35,876 nucleotides of DNA from Butyrivibrio sp. AC2005 (GTDB lineage Bacteria; Bacillota; Clostridia; Lachnospirales; Lachnospiraceae): assembly GCF_000424145.1 (NCBI RefSeq), contig NZ_AUJI01000045.1:1-35876 (forward strand), in the 5' to 3' direction. This document shows positions 7,776 through 16,318 of the stretch, in pieces. How positions within the stretch are numbered: the stretch's first letter is position 1; every line of letters starts with the position of its first letter. A program made the position numbers and the translations under genes. Below the pieces are notes generated by a model that did not search any database, was not told the origin of the DNA, and saw nothing but the letters and a program-made list of their open reading frames with translations.

Positions 7776-8900
7776 ATGTATCAATTACTAATTGCAGATG
7801 ATGAACTGGATGAACGGATGCTGGTAAAGTATCTTTTAAAAGAGTACGAAGACGACATAAACATCACTGAAGCTGCCAATGGTAAAATGGCCGTATCTCT
7901 TTTGCAGAAACAGCATTTTGATATTCTTATCAGCGACATAGAGATGCCTTTTATTAATGGCATCGATCTTGCCACAAAAGCCAAGGAGCTGTATCCGGAC
8001 ATTGAGATCATGTTTTTCAGCGGCTTTGATGATTTTAATTATGTCAGGAATGCTCTCTCACTTCATGCAGTCAATTACATTTTAAAGCCAATCAATCAGA
8101 CGGAGTTCCACGAATCACTGTCGGAGATTCTAAAGAGACTTGATAGCAAAACAATAGAGTTTACCAAATCAGAGAAATATATTGAGGACCATTTTCATGA
8201 CACCACCGATTTCTGCCCAGAAGACTCCGCCGCAGATACCACTCCCACTTTAGAGGACAGCAATCTGCTTGGTGAAATAAAGACCGCCATAAGAGAAAGC
8301 GATACTGAAGCCCTCAGAAATACGGTGATGCATTTCATTGACAAATATTCAAAGCTGGGAAACGTTTCCCATATGTATATCCGTTATATGTGTACATCGG
8401 TCCTTCAGGCTCTTTTGTCCTGCCAGTCAGATGGGAAAGACCGCTTTGACTCTGTTGTCAGGCAGGTGTACTACTATAAGCATTTCAGCGACATAAGCAG
8501 TCTTATTGAAGAATATCTTGATGCCGCATGTGAAAGCCTGGAAAAAGAACTCCCCAACCAAAGTTATGCCGTCACTCAGACCATAAAGTTTATAGAACAG
8601 CATTATAACGAGGATATCTCATTAACTACTCTGGCAGACCTGGTCTTCCTAAGTCCCAACTACTTAAGCAATATATTTGCCAAGGAGACCGGATCAACCA
8701 TCAATAAGTATATTCGCTCTGTAAGGCTTAAAAAAGCTGCAACTCTGGTTAAAAACACCAATATGAAGATCTCTGACATCGCAGCAAAAGTCGGATTTTC
8801 AAACACATCATATTTCTGTAAAAAGTTTCAGGAAGCATACGCCGCAACTCCGGATGCGTACAGACAGGTAAACAGTTCATATGAAAACACTCAAGAATAA
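7776..8900 (+). CDS. YesN-type response regulator (REC + AraC HTH)
   Basis: A 374-residue response regulator. I place the start at ATG 7776 because AAAGAGGG sits five bases upstream and the receiver domain begins at once (MYQLLIADDE). A TTG 69 bases earlier would add residues absent from the family. The receiver domain has the acidic pair Asp8/Asp9, phosphoacceptor Asp54 (ISDIEMP) and Lys104 (ILKPIN). A middle linker of about 150 residues follows, and the last 100 residues are two AraC-type helix-turn-helix motifs (LTTLADLVFLSPNYLSNIFA and ISDIAAKVGFSNTSYFCKKF). Phosphorylated YesN-like proteins bind DNA and usually activate the adjacent sugar-uptake operon. Its end overlaps the kinase gene by 20 bases, ensuring coupled translation. 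Confidence 0.93.
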   Translation: MYQLLIADDELDERMLVKYLLKEYEDDINITEAANGKMAVSLLQKQHFDILISDIEMPFINGIDLATKAKELYPDIEIMFFSGFDDFNYVRNALSLHAVNYILKPINQTEFHESLSEILKRLDSKTIEFTKSEKYIEDHFHDTTDFCPEDSAADTTPTLEDSNLLGEIKTAIRESDTEALRNTVMHFIDKYSKLGNVSHMYIRYMCTSVLQALLSCQSDGKDRFDSVVRQVYYYKHFSDISSLIEEYLDAACESLEKELPNQSYAVTQTIKFIEQHYNEDISLTTLADLVFLSPNYLSNIFAKETGSTINKYIRSVRLKKAATLVKNTNMKISDIAAKVGFSNTSYFCKKFQEAYAATPDAYRQVNSSYENTQE

Positions 8901-10509
8901 GGTCATAATCCTCTGCATCACAGTCAGCATCATCCCAGTTATATTTCTGGGAGTATTTTCATATCTGCGGATCAAGCAGCTATTACTGGACAGAGAAGAA
9001 ACCGCCATTAAGGAGACTCTTAATTCCGAGATCACCCATCTTGATACAAAGTTATCATCCTATGTTTCCGCTCTGAATACAATAGTGTGGAGTGGAAACA
9101 TAAAAGATGCTCTGACAAAGGACTATCACTCAAACTATGAGATGTATCTGGAGTACAGGGATACTATAGATCCGCTCTTTTTACAGATACGCTCTATGGA
9201 CCAGTCTGTGAGAAGTATCACCATCTACACACAGCACAGCATAAATCCCCATGGTTCTATGCTGAGGCCTCTTTCGGAGGCCGAAGGCCTTCCTTTTTAT
9301 GAACAGTCAAGCGCCTCCGGTCAGCCCATATTCACGGTTTCATCTGACAAAAAGAGTCTTTATCTGACCGGCAAAATAGACATGCCCTCCAATGAGATCA
9401 GTATTGTCTGCATGACAATAGACATGGAGGCTTTTCTTTTCTCATCCAGGTCTCTGTTTGATACTGACTACATTTTCTATTTCATGAAAGATGATAATGA
9501 TGTGATATTCAGATACTCACTCCCCGAAAACGCAGCAGCTGACATCCCTTCAGACAGATTTGTACATGAAGCCGAAGACCTTAGTATACCGGGCTATCAC
9601 TGTGAGATATACAGACCTGTGGAGGAAATATACAAGGCCGTAACACCAATCACGCTGATGGTTCTCATCGTCATCGCCATCTGTCTTATCTTCATACTGG
9701 TGATCAGTTCCTGGCTGTCAAGGATCCTGTTAAAGCCACTAAATGATCTTACATCCAATATGAAAGCTATCGAAAACGGAAATTACGATATAGTGATGAC
9801 CACAGACAGCAGGGATGAAGTCGGCACTCTTGTGAACACCTTCAATCATCTGACATCACACCTCAACCACCTGATCAATGAAGTACTGCGCTCCCAGATC
9901 GAACAGCACAAAAAAGATCTGCAGATCCTTCAATTGCAGATCAATCCTCATTTTCTGTATAACAGCCTGTCTCTGATAAACAGCAAGGCGATAATTGCCG
10001 GACAGACAGATATAAGCAATATGTCACAGTATCTGTCTTCTTTTTATCGTACCATGCTAAATAAAGGTCGCAGTATAACCACAGTAGGAAAAGAGCTTGA
10101 AAACGTTAAAGCATACATCAAAATACAGCAGATGATGCACACAGACTCATTTGAAGCGGAATTTGACATAGATGAATCACTTCTTTACTGTGAAATTCCT
10201 AATATGATACTTCAACCCCTGGCTGAAAATGCCATCATACACGGATTGGATCAGAAACAAACTCCCGGAAAAGGAGTCATAACCATCTCCTGCTACTCTG
10301 AAGATAAATACCTGATCTTCAGGGTGCTTGACAACGGCTGTGGCATGAGCAAAGAAAAGTGCAGGACTGTTGTCACTTCTGACAGCAATGGCTATGGTGT
10401 AAAAAACGTCCAGCAGCGAATACAGCTGTTTTATGGCGAAGAATATGGTCTTAAATACGAAAGCATCGAAGGTCGCGGCACCTCAATAACTGTAAAGCTC
10501 CCTCTTTAA
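8881..10509 (+). CDS. YesM-type sensor histidine kinase
   Basis: A 542-residue membrane sensor kinase. A first membrane segment (residues 6-28) and a second (about 256-283) enclose a roughly 225-residue extracellular sensor domain. Next come a HAMP domain (LLKPLNDLTSNMKAIENGNY, ending in DEVGTLVNTFNHL) and the YesM-type phosphoacceptor region LQLQINPHFLYNSLSLIN, where the histidine in NPHFLYN is the phosphorylation site. The C-terminal GHKL ATPase has its N box in LQPLAENAIIHGL and DNGCGM as the G1 box. It overlaps the response-regulator gene by 20 bases and presumably phosphorylates it in response to an extracellular sugar or the loaded binding protein. Confidence 0.94.
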   Translation: MKTLKNKVIILCITVSIIPVIFLGVFSYLRIKQLLLDREETAIKETLNSEITHLDTKLSSYVSALNTIVWSGNIKDALTKDYHSNYEMYLEYRDTIDPLFLQIRSMDQSVRSITIYTQHSINPHGSMLRPLSEAEGLPFYEQSSASGQPIFTVSSDKKSLYLTGKIDMPSNEISIVCMTIDMEAFLFSSRSLFDTDYIFYFMKDDNDVIFRYSLPENAAADIPSDRFVHEAEDLSIPGYHCEIYRPVEEIYKAVTPITLMVLIVIAICLIFILVISSWLSRILLKPLNDLTSNMKAIENGNYDIVMTTDSRDEVGTLVNTFNHLTSHLNHLINEVLRSQIEQHKKDLQILQLQINPHFLYNSLSLINSKAIIAGQTDISNMSQYLSSFYRTMLNKGRSITTVGKELENVKAYIKIQQMMHTDSFEAEFDIDESLLYCEIPNMILQPLAENAIIHGLDQKQTPGKGVITISCYSEDKYLIFRVLDNGCGMSKEKCRTVVTSDSNGYGVKNVQQRIQLFYGEEYGLKYESIEGRGTSITVKLPL

Positions 10510-10641
10510 TTAACTCATTGATATTTTAGATTTTTTAAAGAATTATATAATGTTTCGTTACTAAAACATATCATCAACTGTGATCAGGATCAGATTTGTC
10601 TTATCAAACCAATCTGTCAAGTGGTACAATATACCGGAATC

Positions 10642-11682
10642 TTACATCTCTACCTCAAAAGGTGATTCAACATCAAAAATATCACTGTAGAAACCAAACC
10701 AGCTAAGCCCCTCCACAAGGCACTTCACATTGTAGCTTTCTTCCTCGTCAAAAACGAATTCTTCGCCTGAAGCCTTCTTTACCTCAAAGACATCAATGAT
10801 ATTTTCCATCAATACTGCATTGACCATCATTTCCAGATGCTCAAGTTCTTCATTGGTTATGGTACACTCAGTCCGGTATCCATTAATGACCGTCTGCATA
10901 TATTTTTCCATATATGCCCTTCTTTCATTCACGTCATTATTCCAGGCAATCCACCCAAGACCATGAGACCATAAATTGGCAATATCATATAAATACCAGC
11001 AAGTACGGCAGTTATCAAAATCAAATACATTGATTTTCCCTGTATCATACTCAATGTTATAGTTTCCATCGCTATAGTCAAAGTGAACCATTCCATAGTT
11101 TTCAGAGCTCCGCGGAAGTTTTCGCAGTTCCTCCAAAATTTTATGCAGCCTGTCTTTTACCCGACGCCCCATCTTCATATGTAAACAACAGAAATCATCC
11201 GGGATAAGGCTCTCGAAATAGTTTTCATTGTACTTCTCGAAGAAATCAAAACGCTTATGAATCGGGCTATAGTTCTTTGAAAGAGCATGTATTTTCCCTA
11301 AAACCTTGCCGGTAAGATAGAAGTACTCGTTTATCGAGACTCCATCAATATACTTGTAACCATGATCGGCTATCTGATCACCTTTTGCAATCTCGAACAT
11401 GGTTACTACCTTCTCATCGATAATTTCAATACGGTTACCTTTCCCTGAGGGGATGGATTCTGCCACGCTGGCTCCACCTTCAGAAAGATAATGTACATAC
11501 TCGATTTCCGCCTCATAATCCTCAATGCTTCTATCTGAAAGAGAAGACACTCTGAGAACCGAATCATTTCCAATCATAAATACCAAATTCCTGCCGCCCT
11601 CATGCCCGTGGACTTCCTTGGCTGAGGCAGTATCGAATCCGTAAAGCTGTGCCGCTTTGATTAAAAGATCTTTTTTCGTCAT
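10642..11682 (-). CDS. APH-fold phosphotransferase (aminoglycoside/choline kinase superfamily)
   Basis: A 346-residue cytoplasmic kinase of the phosphotransferase-enzyme (APH) superfamily. The catalytic loop HFDYSDGN is at residues 200-207 with Asp202 as catalytic base and Asn207 for metal. The Mg-binding motif VFDFDNC follows at 219-225. The N-lobe includes DSVLRVS, where an arginine stands in the lysine strand. Members phosphorylate small hydroxylated metabolites, homoserine, choline or antibiotics; this protein has no feature that ties it to a resistance enzyme, so a metabolite kinase is more likely. It converges on the sensor-kinase gene with 132 bases between. The next minus-strand gene upstream starts 64 bases beyond its own ATG. 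Confidence 0.82.
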   Translation of the reverse strand: MTKKDLLIKAAQLYGFDTASAKEVHGHEGGRNLVFMIGNDSVLRVSSLSDRSIEDYEAEIEYVHYLSEGGASVAESIPSGKGNRIEIIDEKVVTMFEIAKGDQIADHGYKYIDGVSINEYFYLTGKVLGKIHALSKNYSPIHKRFDFFEKYNENYFESLIPDDFCCLHMKMGRRVKDRLHKILEELRKLPRSSENYGMVHFDYSDGNYNIEYDTGKINVFDFDNCRTCWYLYDIANLWSHGLGWIAWNNDVNERRAYMEKYMQTVINGYRTECTITNEELEHLEMMVNAVLMENIIDVFEVKKASGEEFVFDEEESYNVKCLVEGLSWFGFYSDIFDVESPFEVEM

Positions 11683-11746
11683 ATGACTTTTTTAATCCTT
11701 TTCTTTTTGGTCGATTATCCTACTGGAATATATACTTGCAAACAGA

Positions 11747-12637
11747 CTACAATTTTTCTACTTTAATCACATGAGAACTGATCTGTGGCCTTATCGATAC
11801 TCCATTCCATCTGTAGTCATGCAACTCAATATCATCCGGCGTAACGGATAAGTATTCACCGTCCATACCACTTATTTTTATCTCGTTGGAGTCAATTTCT
11901 ATGTACGCACTCATTGCCTGTTTATACTGGAGCATACCTTGCAAATAAGAATACTTTTCCTGCAATTCTTTTTTGCTTGCTATCTGACCGCCCAACCACG
12001 CATAATTTGCTAAATTAACTGTCATATATGGTATTCCATCTTTGCAAGAAAAGTCATCGCCATGATCATGACCATTTAGACAAAAAAGCACCTTACCTGC
12101 CACAAGATTTTTGCGAATTTCTTCGCGGTTATAGATTCCTCTTGTAGGAAAATCATTTACAAGACTATGATGTGAGAAGATAATACACTTCATATCATCA
12201 TTCAGTTCTTCCTGTAACCAGTGAAGTTCTTCTGTTGGAATAATTGGGTACACTGCGTGCTCGTTTTTAAAATTCCTTTTATAGAAAATTTCTTCTTTCC
12301 CATCATTTTGTAAATAACATGAATTCAAAAAAATCAATTTGTATCCCTTACAAACCACTGAATAATAAGGCTTATCTATAGAATAAAAATTTAAAATCTC
12401 ATCGAGTTTACACTTGTCTGTTTCATGATTTCCTATAGCATTATAAAAAGGTATACCCAACGACTTAAATTGCTTCAGCACTTTAAGATTTTCATCTACA
12501 GGATTACACAGATCTCCCAATGAAACGATGAAGTCCAGATCTCGTTTACGCGCGTTTGCCAGGATTTCCTCTATCCGATTATCTCCATCGGCCACTTCAG
12601 CATAATGTAAATCAGTAAAAACAAGAAATCTTAACAT
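11747..12637 (-). CDS. Calcineurin-like metallophosphoesterase
   Basis: A 296-residue phosphoesterase. The domain begins directly at the chosen ATG (MLRFLVFTDLHYAE), which has TTGGAGA about nine bases upstream; the longer frame to 12685 adds 16 residues with no domain content. Metal-binding motifs appear in family order: D-x-H in FTDLHYAE, GD in IVSLGDLCN, GNHE in AIGNHETDK, H in FSHHSL, and GHDH in LNGHDHGDD. It should hydrolyse phosphomonoesters or diesters using a two-metal centre in the cytoplasm, as no signal peptide is seen. It sits among a phosphotransferase and a HAD hydrolase, so several phosphate-ester enzymes are neighbours. The substrate is unknown. Confidence 0.88.
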   Translation of the reverse strand: MLRFLVFTDLHYAEVADGDNRIEEILANARKRDLDFIVSLGDLCNPVDENLKVLKQFKSLGIPFYNAIGNHETDKCKLDEILNFYSIDKPYYSVVCKGYKLIFLNSCYLQNDGKEEIFYKRNFKNEHAVYPIIPTEELHWLQEELNDDMKCIIFSHHSLVNDFPTRGIYNREEIRKNLVAGKVLFCLNGHDHGDDFSCKDGIPYMTVNLANYAWLGGQIASKKELQEKYSYLQGMLQYKQAMSAYIEIDSNEIKISGMDGEYLSVTPDDIELHDYRWNGVSIRPQISSHVIKVEKL

Positions 12638-12838
12638 ATAAACATTCTCCAAGTCATTTATACTGAAACATAATCCAATCAACAAACTTGAAGTTGCTAA
12701 TTCCTCAAAAATCAGTTTTATGATCTTTAACCACTAATTTATGCCCCAGTACTACTTCTTCACTTGTTACGAAATAATCTTCAAATATAACGTTCTCTTT
12801 CCCTAGGGAAAAGAGTTTTATCCTGTAATTTAGATAAA

Positions 12839-13441
12839 TCAAAAACAATACAAACTACTATAATCTCTTTTTTCATCGTCAAAATATATTGTAGTAAATC
12901 CCATTTCAGAAGGTATCTTCAAATTTGACGCTGTATTATCAATAAATATGCACTCTTCTGCCTTAAGACCGGACTGTTTTAAGGCTTCTTCAAATATTTT
13001 TCTCTCAGATTTTCTACTATGAACATCTGCCGAAATTATTATCACATTAAACAATTCCTTAAGTTCGGTGTTGCTTACAATGGTTTTTATTCTATCAGCT
13101 TTATTGTCGGTTATCATTCCAATTAGGTAATGGTCATGCCTATCCTTTATATACTGAAGCATCTTCTTGTCGATAGTAATATTCATAAATGCGCTTTCCA
13201 ACACTTGATAATCCAACGAATAACCTATATCTTCACAAAACTGCTTCCATATGTCTTTATGCGTAATACTTCCATATAGCAAGTCATGATTATGCTTGCA
13301 ATAAGCATTATTTACCATTTCATATGGAATATTGGTTACTTTAGAAATATAAGATATTATCGTTGGAGATCCTTGCTTCTCCATTGTGATAACACCATCA
13401 AAATCGAAGAATAGTCCTTTTATCATTTGTTGTTTATCCAT
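12839..13441 (-). CDS. HAD-superfamily hydrolase (subfamily IA type)
   Basis: A 200-residue HAD hydrolase, probably a phosphatase. Motif I is GLFFDFDGVIT with the nucleophile Asp in DFDGV; motif II is the Thr of GMITDNKADR; the motif III lysine is in HSRKSERKIFEEAL; motif IV acidic residues are in CIFIDNTASNL. A helical cap sits between motifs I and II. The start is set at ATG 13441 (MDKQQMIKG), 10 bases after the stop of the upstream propeller gene; a longer frame to 13501 would overlap that gene and adds no domain sequence. The short gap indicates co-transcription. The substrate is not evident. Confidence 0.83.
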   Translation of the reverse strand: MDKQQMIKGLFFDFDGVITMEKQGSPTIISYISKVTNIPYEMVNNAYCKHNHDLLYGSITHKDIWKQFCEDIGYSLDYQVLESAFMNITIDKKMLQYIKDRHDHYLIGMITDNKADRIKTIVSNTELKELFNVIIISADVHSRKSERKIFEEALKQSGLKAEECIFIDNTASNLKIPSEMGFTTIYFDDEKRDYSSLYCF

Positions 13442-13451
13442 ATCCAATCTT

Positions 13452-14498
13452 TCACCATTGTATTTGATAGATGTCACCTGTCCCACAGACAAAGGCCACA
13501 AATCGGTCTGAGTGCACTATTTCCATAGGCATACTATAACTGCGAAACGGTTCTTCCAAGCTCTTGTGCATTTTGGGAATGTCTTGGGCCGCAATGAGTT
13601 CTCCAGTCATTTTATCTATCTGTACAAATTCATAATCACCGTTATCGGACTTTAGGAATCCAGCCATAGATTTGGAATCAATATCGGTAATTTCCCATAT
13701 TTCGGTTTCTTTATCCCACAGCTTCTTACCGTCACTGATCCGCAAAGCAGTAATATGTTTGTTGTTAATATTTTCGCAACTATAGATGATTCCCTTATCG
13801 GCATCAATCACTTGAGAGGGTTCCGAACCGGCCTTCTTTTTCTTTTGCCATAATGGTTCACCTGTATTCTTATCAAAGCAAATCACATACTGCGAATATG
13901 AAGAGCCCACGATTCTGTCACCAACTATTCCCGCAGGCACGCCCACGCTCCAAGTTCCGGGGTACTTATAATTAAGCGTCTCCGTTAAATCGTCGTTGCT
14001 GATTCTGAGAATCTTGGAATTCGACGTGGCAACATACAGCTTTCCGTCATCTTCCAGAACCGGTCCCACAAGCCACTTGACCCTATATTTCTTCCTTTTT
14101 ATTATTTTGCCCTTAATAAGGTCAATCTTGATTATCTCATTAGCACTTGTAACGAAAAGATTGTTTCCCACAACAGATAGGTCTGGTTTATCTGTCAAAA
14201 CTTTCATTTCTGATTGTTCAGTGCCGGTCTCAAGATCAAGCGACAAAATCATCCGCTCGGTTGCAAATATAATTCTATTCTGCCACACAATTCCACCGTA
14301 CAGCTGCTGGACGCACCTGCTCGTAAAAGCATCATTAACAAAATACTCCCAGACAACATCGCCTTCGACTACGTCCTCGCACCTGATGAATGCGGAATCA
14401 TTATTCAAAACAAAATATATTAGTCTGTCACCGACAAAAACAGGGCAGAAATAATTGTAAGTTCTCGCGCCCGTCTCTATCTTTCTATACAGTTTCAA
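13452..14498 (-). CDS. PQQ-like/WD40-like beta-propeller protein, cytoplasmic
   Basis: A 348-residue repeat protein built of blades resembling PQQ_2 enzyme repeats. Phrases such as GGIVWQNRIIFATERMILSL, DDGKLYVATSNSKILRI and YVICFDKNTGEPLWQK each combine a hydrophobic strand, a loop, and a D-x-x-TG-x-x-x-W turn, and about six or seven such units fill the protein. There is no signal peptide and no calcium or quinone cysteine pair, so it is more likely a scaffold or sensor than a quinone enzyme. It uses a TTG start with GGAGG six bases upstream. It is the first gene of a two-gene unit with the HAD hydrolase. Its partner or ligand is unknown. Confidence 0.75.
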   Translation of the reverse strand: MKLYRKIETGARTYNYFCPVFVGDRLIYFVLNNDSAFIRCEDVVEGDVVWEYFVNDAFTSRCVQQLYGGIVWQNRIIFATERMILSLDLETGTEQSEMKVLTDKPDLSVVGNNLFVTSANEIIKIDLIKGKIIKRKKYRVKWLVGPVLEDDGKLYVATSNSKILRISNDDLTETLNYKYPGTWSVGVPAGIVGDRIVGSSYSQYVICFDKNTGEPLWQKKKKAGSEPSQVIDADKGIIYSCENINNKHITALRISDGKKLWDKETEIWEITDIDSKSMAGFLKSDNGDYEFVQIDKMTGELIAAQDIPKMHKSLEEPFRSYSMPMEIVHSDRFVAFVCGTGDIYQIQW

Positions 14499-14877
14499 AG
14501 CTAACCTCCAGCCTATGTATTAATTGTTCACACTTTTGTTTCCATATTCCCTTCAATCCCTATTATACATAAACCAAAAGATGTAGCGAAAAACATTTGT
14601 TTTATGAAACACATTAAAGGCAATAAAATAGCCACTTCTGCAGTATTTAATTACAGAATTGGCTATAACCACATTTAATTCCGGTTTTATGTTCCAACGT
14701 TCATCCCGACAAATTCTTTAGGTTAGAATCGCTGTAAGGTCAAACGAAAAAGCAGCTTGAATTACTTTCTACTGCCTTTTTGATAAAAAGAAAATCACTG
14801 CACACAGCCTAGGCAGGCCATCGCGCAGCGATTTTGTTCAACTTGAATTTAAATATATCAATTAGCTTATACAACCA
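14499..14877. other. 379-base intergenic region with two stem-loops
   Basis: No coding frame is supported here. It carries a 13-bp inverted repeat with one mismatch at 14628-14640 and 14654-14666 (ATAGCCACTTCTG against CAGAATTGGCTAT), which on the minus strand is followed by TTTTATT. A stronger stem-loop lies at 14791-14835. The part near 14499-14580 should contain the promoter of the propeller gene, but no convincing -35/-10 pair stands out. Confidence 0.5.
14783..14835 (-). terminator. Terminator-like stem-loop after the EFR1 gene
   Basis: AAAATCACTGC (14791-14801) pairs with GCAGCGATTTT (14825-14835) through 11 pairs including one G-T, with a small inner GCCT/AGGC stem. On the minus strand the stem is followed by CTTTTTAT. 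It lies 43 bases after the stop of the EFR1 gene. Confidence 0.55.
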
Positions 14878-15723
14878 TTATTCAATGTGTATTATATCTT
14901 TCATTAAATCGCCAGCTTTAATAAGTGGATGATGATATCGTTTGCGCTTTTCTGGCAACCTTAAGATCTTGGATATGAAAGTACCAAGCTCCTGATAAGC
15001 CTTTGGTGTCTTGAACTGAATAGCTTTAGTCGGGCAATATGCAACGCAAGCATTACATCCATGACAATGATGATTCCATACCGGGCGTCTTTCTGACATT
15101 GTTATGTTTTGATTTGGACAAACCTTTTCACAAGTGCTGCATCCTATGCATCTATCATCTGTATAAAACCCTTTATCATACTCATGTTCTATTGCAATAT
15201 ATGGTCCCATGGTATTTTGATAACGTCTTCTTGTTAGTGCCGACATATGCGGATATGGCACGTTCTTTCTTGCGACAATTTCACTACAAATCTTTTTTGT
15301 TTGTCGTTCCATATATGGTAGCATGAGTTTTTCTGGAGGGAATGGAGGATAGGCAGTACACTGGCTTGCTACACAGCGTAAAGCTCGTCCGTAGGAAAGA
15401 TGCGCATTCTTCTTTGAAAGAATATCTTCGACTGTTTCAAAACAACGACCATGAACAGCAATATAGGTTGCAACCATAAATATATATGCGTTTGGATTTA
15501 TATCAATATTTTCGATAAAGGATTTAAAGGTACCAGGAACATCCCATTCATATACAGGACACACAAATCCTATAACATCAGCGTCATTGGCTGAGACCTT
15601 TTGTGAATCATTTCTTACGCTGTATAAAACAGCTCCATCAAGTGACTCTGCAATCGTGATGGCTGCCCTTAAACTATTTCCTGTTCCGCTGTAATAGTAT
15701 ATTACTTTTTTCATCCCACTCAT
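14878..15723 (-). CDS. EFR1-family flavodoxin/ferredoxin protein
   Basis: A 281-residue redox protein with an N-terminal flavodoxin-like domain and a C-terminal pair of [4Fe-4S] clusters. The FMN phosphate loop is YYYSGTGNSLRAA near residues 9-21. The cluster motifs are Cys192, 195, 198, 202 (CIGCSTCEKVCP) and Cys220, 223, 226, 230 (CHGCNACVAYCP). This layout is the EFR1 family, common in gut Clostridia, thought to carry electrons between ferredoxin-type donors and unknown acceptors. ATG 15723 has GGAG seven bases upstream; ATG at the fourth codon is possible too. It appears to be a single-gene transcript with its own terminator downstream. Confidence 0.9.
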   Translation of the reverse strand: MSGMKKVIYYYSGTGNSLRAAITIAESLDGAVLYSVRNDSQKVSANDADVIGFVCPVYEWDVPGTFKSFIENIDINPNAYIFMVATYIAVHGRCFETVEDILSKKNAHLSYGRALRCVASQCTAYPPFPPEKLMLPYMERQTKKICSEIVARKNVPYPHMSALTRRRYQNTMGPYIAIEHEYDKGFYTDDRCIGCSTCEKVCPNQNITMSERRPVWNHHCHGCNACVAYCPTKAIQFKTPKAYQELGTFISKILRLPEKRKRYHHPLIKAGDLMKDIIHIE

Positions 15724-15798
15724 CCATAAACTCCGATTTGCTTAATACAAAGATTCTAACCGTTTCAACAATAAAAATAAAGTCCACTGATATGAGCT

Positions 15799-16200
15799 TC
15801 ATTCTTCACTTCCATTTATCTGTGAATGGTAACACTCTTTCCAAAAATCCTTTAATCTATCCATTATTTCTTTTTTGCTATAGCCGTAATATGCTCCCCT
15901 TGTGAGAAGATTCTACTTAACTGTAAGCTTCCCATCAAGAACTGAATTCTGAAAAACGATTCCGATTTCTTTTCTGATGGAAGCATCTTCTCTTCCAAGC
16001 TCGTGTCCCATAACAAGGACTTCACCTGATGACTTTGGAAGTATTGTGCTCAGCATATTTATTGTCGTTGATTTACCGGCACCGTTTTCTCCAAGGAAGG
16101 CAAACAGCTCACCCTGCTTTACGAAAAAAGAGATATTATTTACGGCAGTCATTTCACCATATTTTTTCTGCAGTCTACTAACTTCTATTACGTTTTGCAT
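15799..16200 (-). pseudogene. ABC transporter ATPase with an in-frame TAG and missing C-terminal half
   Basis: The frame starts well (AAAGGAG six bases before ATG 16200) and encodes a drug/daunorubicin-type ABC ATPase start: Walker A GENGAGKST at residues 37-45 and the Q-loop glutamine at 84 in GIVFQNSVLDGKLTVK. Codon 96 at 15913-15915 is TAG. The same frame then continues with clearly related sequence, NLLTRGAYYGYSKKEIMDRL, to TGA at 15799-15801. In relatives the TAG position is usually Glu or Asp (LTVKEN), so GAG to TAG is the simplest reading. Even with readthrough the product is about 133 residues; the signature motif, Walker B and H-loop are gone, and no permease gene follows. This is a decayed importer or exporter gene. 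Confidence 0.85.
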
Positions 16201-16257
16201 TTTGAACTCCTTTCATCGAAACCTTTCTTACGAGATAGATACTACCTCATTTCCCCC

Positions 16258-16293
16258 ACAAAAAAAGCACAACTCAGGTGAGTTGCACTTTTC
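16258..16293 (-). terminator. Rho-independent terminator after the GH114-like gene
   Basis: On the minus strand AAAAGTGCAACTCA and TGAGTTGTGCTTTT flank a CC loop: seven pairs, a two-base mismatch, then five more pairs, followed by a run of seven T. It lies about 26 bases after the stop at 16319 and separates that gene from the ABC remnant. Confidence 0.75.
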
Positions 16294-16318
16294 GTAAGGT
16301 GATATACATTTTTTAGTT

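Noticed and set aside
10560..10641. In-frame continuation of the phosphotransferase beyond its stop for 25 codons
   Set aside because: The protein already ends at a natural position after a helical C-terminus; the extra codons match no family feature and the stretch is short enough to be open by chance.
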